Numbered from the stretch's first letter, positions 1 to 9,422 are shown. The stretch is DNA of 41,948 nucleotides from an uncultured Flavobacteriales bacterium (GCA_905182785.1 CAJJDF010000025.1:1-41948), one strand, 5' to 3'. The notes: a model not told the origin generated them from the sequence alone. Numbers and translations: made by a program.

Positions 1-935
1 ACTCCTTCGTTAGAGTAGGCAAAAGCATCTGTATCAGTTCCAGTTCTGCTAGAAAGGGCCATTCTTTGGAACGGTATTTTGTTTTTCTGTGCCGTTTCAA
101 TCAATAACTTTAAAAGATTATTTTGCACTGCCGGAGCATAAGCTAAAACTGGTCCATCACCAGACTTAAAATCACCTTGCTCAATCTTATCAATCATTGG
201 AGTGTTTGTATCGTGACATACATCATTCACAATGGCTACATCAGGTTTAATCCTTGCCGCAATCATTTCTGCTCCTCTCAACCCTATTTCTTCTTGTACA
301 GAGTTTACAATGTACAACCCAAAAGGTAATTCAATTTTATCTTCTTTTAGTTTACGTGCCACTTCAGCAATGATGAATCCTCCCATTCTGTTGTCTAGCG
401 CTCTTCCAGTGAAGTATTTTTTATTCAAAATCATGAATTCGTCTGGATAAGTAATTACACATCCAACGTGAATCCCCATTTTTTCTACTTCTTCTTTGGA
501 GTTTGCTCCACAATCCAAAAAGATATTCTCTAATTTAGGTGCTTTTTCGCTTCCGCTTTTTCTTGTGTGAATTGCTGGCCAACCAAATAATGCAGGAACT
601 ATTCCTTTATCCGTATGAATATTTACTCTTTTTGATGGAGCTATTTGATGATCAGAACCTCCGTTTCTTCTTACATAAATAAAACCATCTTTGTTAATGT
701 AATGAACAAACCATGAGATTTCATCTGCATGAGCTTCAATTACAACTTTGTATTTTGCTTTTGGATTTATAACCGCAACCGCAGTTCCATAAGTATCTAC
801 AAAATATTCATCTGTATACGGTTTTAAATAGTCTAGCCATAATTTTTGGCCTGCACTTTCAAATCCTGTTGGTGAAGCATTATTTAAGTATTTCTCTAAA
901 AATTTGATTGATTTGGTTGTCAATATTTTTGCCAT
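1..935 (-). CDS. M42 family metallopeptidase (glutamyl aminopeptidase-like), C-terminus cut by window edge
   Basis: Reading leftward from an ATG at 933-935, about 311 codons are open to the window edge. The M42 (FrvX/PepA-like) family are cytosolic dinuclear-metal aminopeptidases. The metal and catalytic signatures are visible in order: EAHADE (His69), ALDNRMGG (Asp181), VQEEIGLRGA (Glu215/216) and NDVCHD (Asp238). The last metal-binding His normally lies near the C-terminus and falls outside the window. The family usually has about 350-360 residues, so roughly 45 are missing. The gene lies 29 bases downstream of murF on the same strand and is probably cotranscribed with it. The family is certain; the peptide substrate is not. 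Confidence 0.9.
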   Translation of the reverse strand, partial: MAKILTTKSIKFLEKYLNNASPTGFESAGQKLWLDYLKPYTDEYFVDTYGTAVAVINPKAKYKVVIEAHADEISWFVHYINKDGFIYVRRNGGSDHQIAPSKRVNIHTDKGIVPALFGWPAIHTRKSGSEKAPKLENIFLDCGANSKEEVEKMGIHVGCVITYPDEFMILNKKYFTGRALDNRMGGFIIAEVARKLKEDKIELPFGLYIVNSVQEEIGLRGAEMIAARIKPDVAIVNDVCHDTNTPMIDKIEQGDFKSGDGPVLAYAPAVQNNLLKLLIETAQKNKIPFQRMALSSRTGTDTDAFAYSNEG

Positions 936-964
936 AGTTTATCGTTTGATTGAAGTACTCAAAT

Positions 965-2245
965 TTACAATACTTCTTGTACAGTTTCTAATTTTATTCC
1001 TCTAGATCCTTTTATTAAATATAACGTATTTTCTTTTTTGTTTTCTTTTAAGTAGTCTTTTGCTTCTTGGTTAGTTTCAAATACGAGGTATTCAGAAGTA
1101 TTATACTTCATGAATTCTTTGCCCACTAATATTCCTTTTAGATTTTCTTTTTGGAGAATTTCTATAATGTTTTTGTGTTCAAATTCTGATTCACCACCCA
1201 GTTCTAGCATATCACCAAGAACGAAATGTTTATTCTCAGCCTTAGATTTGACTAAATTTTTAATAGCCTCAGACATACTCGAAGGATTTGCATTGTATGC
1301 ATCCATAATTATTTTATTGCTTCCTTGGTTCACTAGTTGAGAACGATTATTTTTAGGGAAGTAGTTCTCAATTCCTTTTTTTATTTCGTCTGGAGAAACA
1401 TCAAAATAATCTCCAATCACTACTGCTGATAGAATATTGCTAAAGTTGTAAGTCCCAATTAGGTTTGAGTTTACTTCAAATTCATTTTTTTTATATTTTA
1501 CATGGACGGATAGAAAAGGAGAATTAGAGATTATTTCTCCTTTGTATTCACAGTTGTTTGTTCCGTAAGTAATAGCTTTTAGTTTCTCTACATAATTCTT
1601 CAATCTCACATCATCCACATTAATGAAGACTTGTTTGTTTCTAGAAGATAAATTTTGAAATAATTCAACTTTCCCTTTTTCTACTCCTTCAATTCCACCG
1701 AATCCTTCTAGATGTGCTTTTCCAATGTTAGTAATCAAACCACAATCGGGATTACAGATGTTGGCTAAAAAGTCAATTTCTTTTTGATGATTTGCCCCCA
1801 TCTCTATGATTGCGATTTCATGTTTTTCATTAATTGAAAGTAATGAAAGTGGAACACCAATGTTATTATTTAAGTTACCATGAGTTGCAAATGTTTTGTA
1901 TTTCTGAGAAAGAGTACTTTTTATCAATTCTTTGGTTGTGGTTTTTCCATTGCTTCCAGTTATCCCAATTATTGGGATGTTTAATTGATTTCTATGATAT
2001 TTAGCAAGTGCTTGAAGTGTTTTTAATGCGTCTTCAACAACTATGTAGCTTTCACTTAGCTTGTATTTAGAGTCGCTAATTACAGCAAATTTAGCTCCTT
2101 TCTCTATGGCCTCTTTTGCGAATTTATTTCCATTAAAGTTATCTCCTTTTAAAGCAAAAAAGAGTGAGTTTATATTAATTGCTCTCGTATCAGTTGATAG
2201 TTTTGGATACTGAAGGAAAAGAGTATATAATTCTTGAATTGTCAT
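965..2245 (-). CDS. murF: UDP-N-acetylmuramoyl-tripeptide--D-alanyl-D-alanine ligase
   Basis: The product is 426 residues, normal for MurF. This cytosolic Mur ligase adds D-Ala-D-Ala to the UDP-MurNAc tripeptide using ATP, the last soluble step of peptidoglycan precursor synthesis. The N-terminal part includes the DTR..NSLFFALKGDNFNG stretch typical of MurF. The ATP-binding P-loop GITGSNGKTT is at about residues 94-103, followed by the central-domain motif IIEMGANHQKEI and the C-terminal MDAYNANPSSM motif specific to MurF. The start is ATG. It lies downstream of gldJ but is separated from it by a strong hairpin, so it probably has its own promoter. Confidence 0.97.
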   Translation of the reverse strand: MTIQELYTLFLQYPKLSTDTRAININSLFFALKGDNFNGNKFAKEAIEKGAKFAVISDSKYKLSESYIVVEDALKTLQALAKYHRNQLNIPIIGITGSNGKTTTKELIKSTLSQKYKTFATHGNLNNNIGVPLSLLSINEKHEIAIIEMGANHQKEIDFLANICNPDCGLITNIGKAHLEGFGGIEGVEKGKVELFQNLSSRNKQVFINVDDVRLKNYVEKLKAITYGTNNCEYKGEIISNSPFLSVHVKYKKNEFEVNSNLIGTYNFSNILSAVVIGDYFDVSPDEIKKGIENYFPKNNRSQLVNQGSNKIIMDAYNANPSSMSEAIKNLVKSKAENKHFVLGDMLELGGESEFEHKNIIEILQKENLKGILVGKEFMKYNTSEYLVFETNQEAKDYLKENKKENTLYLIKGSRGIKLETVQEVL

Positions 2246-2261
2246 CTTAAGTTTAATTTCC

Positions 2262-2269
2262 TAAATATA
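2262..2269 (-). promoter_or_regulatory. Candidate -7 promoter box for murF (TATATTTA)
   Basis: On the minus strand TATATTTA matches seven of eight positions of the Bacteroidota -7 consensus TAnnTTTG and lies about 16 bases before the murF ATG. It overlaps the T-tract of the gldJ terminator. No good -33 element is obvious because that position falls in the hairpin stem. This is a weak call based on motif and position. Confidence 0.3.
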
Positions 2270-2300
2270 AAAAAGCCTTGATAGAATTTTCTATCAAGGC
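2262..2300 (-). terminator. Rho-independent terminator after gldJ
   Basis: A perfect 10-bp stem (GCCTTGATAG at 2275-2284 pairing with 2291-2300) with a 6-base loop is followed, reading on the minus strand, by a run of six T and further AT-rich sequence. It lies 25 bases after the gldJ stop and before the murF start, so it should separate these two same-strand genes. Confidence 0.85.
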
Positions 2301-2325
2301 CTATATAATTTTGTTATTTTTTTTA

Positions 2326-4257
2326 TTATTTTTTTCTCTTCTTTTGAGAAGACCCTAAACCTACTGGGCTTCCTACTCTTGTCATTGCACATCTAAAACC
2401 AATTGCATCTGTTGATCTAAACTCATCATAAAACCTTCTGTTTCCTGGTGACATCCAGAAAGCTCTATCTTTCCAAGATCCCCCTTTGTATACTCTAGAC
2501 TTGTCAGTAATAAGTGTAGATGGTTTCCCTTTCTTGTTTTTACCAGATTGGTAAACTAGGTTATCAGAGTTAAATCCAGATCTATTTCTTCTCGCACCAT
2601 TTTGGTTGTCAAATTCATTGATCCCTTCTTTGATTTCATCTTTTGCGTAATAGATACTAGAATTAAGGTCTCCATCTAAATAATCAATGTAGTTTGCTTC
2701 TTGGTAGTTTCTTCTGTCAAGATTTTCTTCTCTAGTAACCTCTCTTACCTTAAGGCTACCTGGAGAATTCACTACATAATCAGACATTCCTTTAACTAAT
2801 TTTGGAATAATTTCATATTGAAATTCTTCAAGACCAGGAATAGATTGTACTCTAAAGCCTATATCTGGTAAGTTTGTCTCAAGAATTTCTCTTACAGCTC
2901 TTGAAGCCTCAACTTTTCTTCCGTCATTGTATAATTCATTTGCTTCAGAAATTAAAGAATCTAATTCTTTCAATAATACTCCGTCAAGTGAATCTGTTAT
3001 CGTCCCTCCTCTTCTTCTGTTTCTTTCTGCTGTAAAATCTACTAAGTATTCTTTAATACCTGTTACATCATACATTGCTTCGTCTAACTTTTCATCAATC
3101 GCTCCTTCAGAGTTAAGTACTTTTGTTTTAAATACATTTCCTCTAAATGGACTAAAATCATCATAATCTTCTGAAGAAAGTGGACGATAAACATCCATTA
3201 CCCATTCCGAAACATTTCCAGCCATATTATACAAACCGTAATCATTTGGCCAATATGCAGTAACTGGAGCAGTTCTATCTGCATTGTCATTTAGTTTTCC
3301 TGCAACACCCATGTAATCTCCTCTTCCTCTTACAAAGTTTGCTTGCATTTGCCCTTGAAATTTGTCTTCTGGATTTCTTACCCAGTGACCATCCCATGGA
3401 TAGATTCTTCTACTAGTAATTCTTTCATCTTCAGAATTTCCAATTAATCCGTAAGCAGCATATTCCCACTCAGCTTCTGTTGGGAGTCTGTAGCTAGGCA
3501 GTAAAATTCCATCTTCCATTCTTACAATTCTAGTAGCTAAATCTTTTGTTCGAATTTTTTTCTTCCCGTTAGAACCACTTCCATTACTTGGGTCATAATC
3601 TATTAATTGCCCTTTTGGATTATCACTGTTTATGAATTTTCCTGCAAAATATGCATCGGTATTAAAAGGCTCGTTTTGTTGGTCATTATTCCACAAAAGA
3701 ATCCCTTCCCTAATAAGAATGTACTCATTTACTCTATCACTTCTCCATGAGCAGTAATTAGTTGCTTGTAACCAACTAACTCCCACTACAGGGTAGTTTT
3801 GATAAGCAGGATGATTTAAATAATACTCAACCATAGGCTCGTTATAACCTAATTTACTTCTCCAAACATTTTGGTCAGGTGTTGCTTTTTCAAGAATCAA
3901 AGGAAAATCGGTATACGTTCTTGCAGTCCAATGCATATAATCTCCCCAAAATTGATTAGTTATTTCAGTTTCATCCATATAAAATGAAGATACAGTAACT
4001 CTTTTTGGTGTATTGTCCCAATCGAACGTTACATCTTGCTCAGTACTACCCATTGTAAAGGTTCCCCCTTCAATAAGGACTAAACCTGGGCCAGTTTCTT
4101 GTTCTACATAATCGGTTTTAAGATATCCTCCATTTTCAGAATCATTATAATTCCAACCTGTAGCAGATGATTGTGGCTTTTTATTGCAAGACATTGACAT
4201 CATTCCCGCAGCTAAACTAGCTACAAGTACTTTATTTAAATTTCTTCTCGTCTTCAT
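2326..4257 (-). CDS. gldJ: Gliding motility lipoprotein GldJ (type IX secretion)
   Basis: The 643-residue protein begins with a lipoprotein signal peptide ending SMSC (lipid-anchored Cys24). The body is a formylglycine-generating-enzyme (FGE/sulfatase-modifying) fold: GGTFTMGS and DETEITNQ near the N-terminus, LPTEAEWEYAA, NMAGNVSEWVMD, and YKGGSWKDRAFWMSPGNRR...GFRCAM at the end. GldJ and GldK share this fold. The GldJ-type SATGWNYND start, and my recollection that flavobacterial gldJ sits beside porU and porV, favour GldJ. The cysteine pair that makes FGE an enzyme is absent from GGSWKDRAFW, so a structural role is expected. A long charged insertion separates GNVSEW from KGGSW. In the family it stabilises GldK and is needed for type IX secretion. 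It lies 47 bases after the porP/sprF-like gene. Confidence 0.92.
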   Translation of the reverse strand: MKTRRNLNKVLVASLAAGMMSMSCNKKPQSSATGWNYNDSENGGYLKTDYVEQETGPGLVLIEGGTFTMGSTEQDVTFDWDNTPKRVTVSSFYMDETEITNQFWGDYMHWTARTYTDFPLILEKATPDQNVWRSKLGYNEPMVEYYLNHPAYQNYPVVGVSWLQATNYCSWRSDRVNEYILIREGILLWNNDQQNEPFNTDAYFAGKFINSDNPKGQLIDYDPSNGSGSNGKKKIRTKDLATRIVRMEDGILLPSYRLPTEAEWEYAAYGLIGNSEDERITSRRIYPWDGHWVRNPEDKFQGQMQANFVRGRGDYMGVAGKLNDNADRTAPVTAYWPNDYGLYNMAGNVSEWVMDVYRPLSSEDYDDFSPFRGNVFKTKVLNSEGAIDEKLDEAMYDVTGIKEYLVDFTAERNRRRGGTITDSLDGVLLKELDSLISEANELYNDGRKVEASRAVREILETNLPDIGFRVQSIPGLEEFQYEIIPKLVKGMSDYVVNSPGSLKVREVTREENLDRRNYQEANYIDYLDGDLNSSIYYAKDEIKEGINEFDNQNGARRNRSGFNSDNLVYQSGKNKKGKPSTLITDKSRVYKGGSWKDRAFWMSPGNRRFYDEFRSTDAIGFRCAMTRVGSPVGLGSSQKKRKK

Positions 4258-4304
4258 ATCGTTTTCTTTTTCTTCTTTACTTTAAAAAATATATAGCTTA
4301 ATAA

Positions 4305-5276
4305 CTAAAATGAGGGACAACTTATTGTCCTATATCTTCTTTTTGGAGGCTTACAAGTGAAGTTCATTGAAAATGAAACTTCATGAGAACCTGCAGTTGC
4401 CAATGTTAATTGGCTAGTTGTTACATCATAGCTATATCCTAATCTTATTAAATCTGTTTGAATTCCTAATAATACAATAAATGCATCTCCATTTCTGTAC
4501 CAAACTCCTGTCCATATTGGACCTTTGTTTACGTAAACTCCCAAATTAAGTTGCTGGAATGTTCCTTGATTCCTATAAAGGATGTTTGGAGAAATCTTTG
4601 TAGTACTCTTCTTGTATCTGCTTTTTCTTAAAGGAATTACTGCTCCCATATGACCTGTAAGTTTCAGAGGAAGCTTACTCTCCGCTAATACCAATGATTC
4701 ATTTGGTTCGTTTACGTGATGTGCTGCAAACCCAAAATAAAATCGTTTACTAAATCCTAAAATACCTCCAGAGAAATCTACACCATCTTTTTTACCTGTT
4801 CCGTTTTGAACGTCTTGTGAAGTGTAGACAAAACCTCTTCTTGAATCAATTTGATCACTGAAAGATAATTTATTCCAGTCTAAACTTTTTTGAAAATAGG
4901 TAGCTTGAAATCCAACTCTAATGGCAAATTTTCTAGTTATTGCAAAATGGTATGAGAAAATAGCACTTGCATTTAAAGTACTTAAAGTTTTAGCCGCAAC
5001 ATCATTTGTAACCAATAATCCAATTCCAGCACCTTTATTATAACCAAGTCTTTGGTCATAAGAAACACTTTGTGTAACAAATGATCCAGAAATAGCAGGC
5101 CATTGATTTCTATAATTAAGAGCTACTCTCGGACAATTATTAGACCCAGCAAAGGCAGGGTTTAAATACAAGGGATTAGAATAGAACTGACTAAATTCAG
5201 GGTCTTGCGCTAGTGCAGAAGTACTCAAAATTATGCCAATAATAGACGCAAATGTTTTCAACAAAAAATTGTTCAT
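4305..5276 (-). CDS. PorP/SprF family type IX secretion outer-membrane protein
   Basis: The 323-residue protein starts with a Sec signal peptide (about residues 1-23, ending ALAQ) followed by the family hallmark DPEFSQFYSNPLYLNPAFAGS. The remainder is alternating beta-strand sequence with aromatic residues, as in an outer-membrane barrel. PorP/SprF proteins assist type IX secretion, often pairing with a cargo protein bearing a type B sorting domain encoded next door. No such adhesin is adjacent here; the neighbours are gldJ downstream and porU divergently upstream. PorP/SprF paralogues are numerous in Flavobacteriia, so no specific symbol is given. It is probably transcribed together with gldJ. 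Confidence 0.9.
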   Translation of the reverse strand: MNNFLLKTFASIIGIILSTSALAQDPEFSQFYSNPLYLNPAFAGSNNCPRVALNYRNQWPAISGSFVTQSVSYDQRLGYNKGAGIGLLVTNDVAAKTLSTLNASAIFSYHFAITRKFAIRVGFQATYFQKSLDWNKLSFSDQIDSRRGFVYTSQDVQNGTGKKDGVDFSGGILGFSKRFYFGFAAHHVNEPNESLVLAESKLPLKLTGHMGAVIPLRKSRYKKSTTKISPNILYRNQGTFQQLNLGVYVNKGPIWTGVWYRNGDAFIVLLGIQTDLIRLGYSYDVTTSQLTLATAGSHEVSFSMNFTCKPPKRRYRTISCPSF

Positions 5277-5501
5277 AAGGATGAATTAATTTCAATCAAT
5301 ACGGTAAAAATATAAATAAGTTTCATTAATACGGCATAAAACAATAAGAATTTCCTAATTGCGTTAAGTTAATCAACAATAAATAGTTGAATATGTCGTA
5401 ATACTGAACTAAATTTAACATTTATTACTTGATGCTTAAAACCAGTTTTCTCGTAATTTATTGTAGTATTACACCTCATTATTAATTAAACCTAGAATTA
5501 A

Positions 5502-8500
5502 ATGAATCTTAAACCGTTAATTAAATTATTATTAATCATGATATTGTGCTCAGGTTTCACTGTGTTCTCTCAATCAGGAAAAATTATTGATTTGAAATGG
5601 GAAATGTCAAAAATAAATGACAAACCAAGCTTAAGCATTGTTGGATTTGGTGCTAGGTTTAATGAATTGCCAAAATTCGCATCTAAAATTATGCTGAATT
5701 CAAATCAAAAATTAACTGTTTCGATTGCGGTTTTGAATAGCGAAATTTTATCAAATAATGAATTACGATTACTTCCTATAGAATTAAAAAATAAAATAGG
5801 TTCTAGCCTAAAAGCCAATATATTTTATAGCTATCAGGTTAAAGTTAAATATGGAATTATAAATTTCGTTCCTTTATTAAAAGAAAATGGAATAATAAAA
5901 AAGATAACCTCATTTAAATTAAATTACGTTTACACTCAGGAAAGTGTTTTTGAAACAAATTCTGCTTCAAGAGGAGGTTCAAGGGGATTTAAAAATTCTT
6001 CAGTTTTAGCACAAGGAGTCTATTGCAAACTATCTTTAAAGACGGATGGTATATATAAGGTTACTTTCGAATTTCTTAAGGAAAACGGAATTTTAGCTGC
6101 TTCTATCTCTTCTAACCTGATAAATGTATATGGAAATCATAACGGAATGCTTCCAGAAAAGAACGGAGAAGATAGAGTAGATGATTTAGAAAAAAATGCT
6201 GTAAAAATGGTTGATGGGGGAGATGGAATATTTGGAGACGGAGACTATTTCTTGTTTTACGGACAAAGTCCAGACAAATGGGAATATAAGGCCATAAGTT
6301 CTAGATTTATTTTTCATAAACATTTGTATTCAAAGGATTCCTATTTCTTTGTTAACGTAAATGATAATTCGGGAGCAAAAAGAATTACGGATTTAAATTC
6401 ATCTTCATCTACTGTGACAAATACAGTTTCATCTTTTGATGATTATCAAGCAAAAGAAGATGAAAAGATTAACATCATGAGCTTATCAAGTAAAGGGGGT
6501 TCAGGGAAGTTATGGGTTGGAGATGTCTTTGAAGCGAACTTATTTGCAAATTATAATTTTAATTTCCCAAATATTGATGTTACCTCAAATGCTACTGTTT
6601 ATTCATCCGTTCTGGCATTAACAAATTATCCAACTTCTAGTTCGTTTTCAATGTCATCAAATGGAAGTTCGACAACTATAAATTTACCCGGTATTCCATT
6701 AGGAACTCACAGCTCAGTTGCACTAAGAAGGGATGGTTCTATGACTTTTTCACCCTTATCAAGCACTGTTGGGGTGAGTTTAACTTACAATAAGCCATTG
6801 GGCCAAAGTGGTGTAGGTTACTTAGATTATATTGAAGTAAACGTAAGACGAAACCTTACAATGAGTAATAATCAAATAATTTTTAGAGATGTAAATTCAG
6901 TTGGTGCAGGAAATGTTTCAAGATATAATATGACAGCTGCTACCAATGTTGATGAAGTTTGGGATGTTACCAATCCATTTGAGATTAAAAATGTGGTTTA
7001 CAACAAAGTTTCTTCGGTTTTGGATTTTACCTTGGAAACAGATTCATTAAAAACCTTTGTTGCTTATAAAAATAGTGGATTCTTAGTTCCAGTTTACGAA
7101 GGAGAAGTGTTAAATCAAAACATACATGCGGAAGTTGTTCCTGATTTACTTATTGTTTATCACCCTTTATTCTTAACTCAGGTTGACAAATTAATACAAT
7201 TTCATGAGTCAAATGGATTAAGTGTTTTGAAAGCAAGTGTACAACAAGTATACAATGAATTTTCTGGAGGGATGCAAGATGTAACTGCAATAAAAACTTT
7301 TGCAAAAATGTTTTACGATAAAGGTGTTTCTACTCCACCTAAATATTTATTATTGTTTGGAGATGGTTCATACGATTACAAAAATAGAGTTCAACCCAAT
7401 CATAATTTTGTTCCAGTTTATGAGTCAGACAATTCCTTATCCGATATTTCTTCCTTTGTAACGGATGATTTTTATGGAATATTAGATGATGGAGAATCTA
7501 TAGGGGATTATGATTTTCTTGATATGGCCGTAGGACGATTAACCGTTGTTTCTTCAATTCAAGCAGAACAAGTTGTTGATAAAATCATTAATTATCAGAA
7601 ACAGAATGTTCCTATTTCTCAAGTTTACAACTGTAATTCGGGATCAAATAGTGGCTCCTCCTATGGGGATTGGAGAAATAAATTATGTTTTGTATCTGAT
7701 GATATAGATGAAACCTGGGAGGCTGATTTTTTCGTGCACACAGAAAATGTTATGGATTCTATTGCAGTAAACCACCCTACATTTAACATTGCTAAAATTC
7801 ATATGGATGCCTATAAACAAACTTCAGTTTCTGGAGGAGAGAGGTACTTGGATGGAACAGAGGTATTAAGAAGAACTATTGAAGAAGGAGTTTTGATTAC
7901 CACATACGAAGGGCACGGGGGTGAAGTAGGTTGGGGATCAGAAAGATTTTTGGATTTATCCACAATTAATGGATGGACAAATAAAAATAGGTTAACTGTA
8001 ATGTTAACAGCAACCTGTGAGTTTAGTAAATATGATGACCCATCAAGAACATCTGCAGGAGAGCTTTGTTTATTAAATCCAGAGGGAGGAGCTGTTGCAT
8101 TATTTACAACAACCAGACCTGTTTTTCAGGGATCTAATAAACAGTTAATAACCGCCTTTTTTGAGGAGGTATTTATAAAAAAAGCAGATGGTTCTCCAAG
8201 AACATTGGGAGAGATTTATTTAGAAACAAAGAATAATTCAAGAGTTATAGGAGATAATAATTCTAGAAGATTTTCTTTGATAGGGGATCCAGCATTAAAT
8301 TTAGCTTTTCCTAAACAAAATATCACAACAACAGAAGTTAATAACGTACCCGTAAATTCAGCTATTGATACATTAAAAGCATTGAGTAAAATTTCGATAA
8401 AAGGATTTGTATCCGACATAAATGGGGCATTAATTTCTGATTACAATGGAGTCGTTTACCCTACTGTATTTGACAAACCTTTGACTCTTTCTACTCTTGG

Positions 8501-9395
8501 TAATAGAAATTTAGGAGATGTAAGAACTTATGATTTACAGTCTAGTGTTTTGTATAAAGGAAAGGCGTCTGTAAAAAATGGACTGTTTGAATTTACTTTT
8601 TTAGTTCCAAAAGATATAAACTATCAATTTGGATACGGAAAAATAAGTTACTACTGCTATAATGGGACAGATGATGGGGCAGGATATTTTAATAAAATAA
8701 ATGTGGGAGGTGTTGATTTAACAGCTTCGCCAGATAATGATGGTCCAGTAGTTGGTTTATATATGAATGATAATAATTTTGTTTCTGGTGGAATTACTGA
8801 TGAATTACCCTCGATTTATGCAGAGTTATTTGATTCTAGTGGAATTAATACGTCAGGAAATGGAATTGGACATAATTTAACAGCAATTTTGGATGAAAAA
8901 ACAAGTAATCCTTTGGTGCTTAATAATTATTTTGAAGCTGATTTGGATTCCTATCAAAGTGGTAAAATTAATTATCCAGTGTCTAGATTAGCTGAAGGAA
9001 ATCACACCTTGAGTATTAAAACTTGGGATGTGCACAATAATTCATCCGATAATATAATAGATTTTATTGTAGTAGAAAAAGTCGAACTTTCTATTAATCA
9101 TGTATTAAACTACCCAAATCCATTTACTACTAGGACGCAGTTTTTCTTTGAGCACAATCAGTCTTGCGAGTTTTTAGAAGTTCAAGTTCAGGTATTTACT
9201 ATCTCAGGGAAGTTGGTGAAAACTATTAATACGCCTGTAAAAACCCAAGGGTTTAGAGTAGATGCAATAGAGTGGGACGGAAGAGATGATTATGGAGATA
9301 GAATAGGAAGGGGAACCTATATTTACAAAGTAAAAGTAACAGATGACGAAGGAAATAAAGTTGAAAAATATGAAAAACTCGTGCTTCTAAAATAA
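5502..9395 (+). CDS. porU: Type IX secretion system sortase PorU (C25 gingipain-like)
   Basis: This 1297-residue protein has an N-terminal signal peptide (about residues 1-24), a long beta-rich region and a C25 cysteine-protease domain. The catalytic pair is visible: His805 in TTYEGHGGEVGW and Cys839 in MLTATCEFSKYD, with LLFGDGSYDYKN and TDDFYG upstream as in gingipains. The C-terminus is a type A sorting-like domain (NYPNPFTTRTQF, then GDRIGRGTYIYKVKV and a basic end). PorU removes C-terminal domains of secreted cargo and attaches the proteins to anionic lipopolysaccharide on the cell surface, working with PorV, PorQ and PorZ. It is divergent from the porP/sprF gene across 225 bases and followed by porV. 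Confidence 0.95.
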   Translation: MNLKPLIKLLLIMILCSGFTVFSQSGKIIDLKWEMSKINDKPSLSIVGFGARFNELPKFASKIMLNSNQKLTVSIAVLNSEILSNNELRLLPIELKNKIGSSLKANIFYSYQVKVKYGIINFVPLLKENGIIKKITSFKLNYVYTQESVFETNSASRGGSRGFKNSSVLAQGVYCKLSLKTDGIYKVTFEFLKENGILAASISSNLINVYGNHNGMLPEKNGEDRVDDLEKNAVKMVDGGDGIFGDGDYFLFYGQSPDKWEYKAISSRFIFHKHLYSKDSYFFVNVNDNSGAKRITDLNSSSSTVTNTVSSFDDYQAKEDEKINIMSLSSKGGSGKLWVGDVFEANLFANYNFNFPNIDVTSNATVYSSVLALTNYPTSSSFSMSSNGSSTTINLPGIPLGTHSSVALRRDGSMTFSPLSSTVGVSLTYNKPLGQSGVGYLDYIEVNVRRNLTMSNNQIIFRDVNSVGAGNVSRYNMTAATNVDEVWDVTNPFEIKNVVYNKVSSVLDFTLETDSLKTFVAYKNSGFLVPVYEGEVLNQNIHAEVVPDLLIVYHPLFLTQVDKLIQFHESNGLSVLKASVQQVYNEFSGGMQDVTAIKTFAKMFYDKGVSTPPKYLLLFGDGSYDYKNRVQPNHNFVPVYESDNSLSDISSFVTDDFYGILDDGESIGDYDFLDMAVGRLTVVSSIQAEQVVDKIINYQKQNVPISQVYNCNSGSNSGSSYGDWRNKLCFVSDDIDETWEADFFVHTENVMDSIAVNHPTFNIAKIHMDAYKQTSVSGGERYLDGTEVLRRTIEEGVLITTYEGHGGEVGWGSERFLDLSTINGWTNKNRLTVMLTATCEFSKYDDPSRTSAGELCLLNPEGGAVALFTTTRPVFQGSNKQLITAFFEEVFIKKADGSPRTLGEIYLETKNNSRVIGDNNSRRFSLIGDPALNLAFPKQNITTTEVNNVPVNSAIDTLKALSKISIKGFVSDINGALISDYNGVVYPTVFDKPLTLSTLGNRNLGDVRTYDLQSSVLYKGKASVKNGLFEFTFLVPKDINYQFGYGKISYYCYNGTDDGAGYFNKINVGGVDLTASPDNDGPVVGLYMNDNNFVSGGITDELPSIYAELFDSSGINTSGNGIGHNLTAILDEKTSNPLVLNNYFEADLDSYQSGKINYPVSRLAEGNHTLSIKTWDVHNNSSDNIIDFIVVEKVELSINHVLNYPNPFTTRTQFFFEHNQSCEFLEVQVQVFTISGKLVKTINTPVKTQGFRVDAIEWDGRDDYGDRIGRGTYIYKVKVTDDEGNKVEKYEKLVLLK

Positions 9396-9397
9396 AT

Positions 9398-9422
9398 AAT
9401 ATATAAGTTTATTATATATTTG
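9398..9422 (+). promoter_or_regulatory. AT palindrome overlapping a TATATTTG promoter-like box upstream of porV
   Basis: A perfect 9-bp inverted repeat (9398-9406 with 9412-9420, loop GTTTA) begins 3 bases after the porU stop. Its right arm overlaps TATATTTG (9415-9422), an exact match to the Bacteroidota -7 consensus TAnnTTTG. If used, it would give porV a leader of about 105 bases. No clear -33 TTTG is present. Alternatively the stem is a weak processing or termination hairpin between porU and porV. Confidence 0.4.

Noticed and set aside
232-450. Plus-strand 72-codon ORF
   Set aside because: It lies antisense inside the M42 peptidase, whose catalytic motifs are conserved in the minus frame; the plus-strand peptide has no recognisable features.
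2326-4257. Reading the FGE-fold protein as a sulfatase-modifying enzyme
   Set aside because: The active-site cysteine pair is missing, it has a lipoprotein signal, and the neighbours are type IX secretion genes; GldJ fits better.
4200-4257. Twin-arginine export motif (TRRNLNK) at the GldJ N-terminus
   Set aside because: The hydrophobic core is short and followed by a lipoprotein Cys; the match to the Tat consensus is weak, and the arginines more likely form the normal basic n-region.
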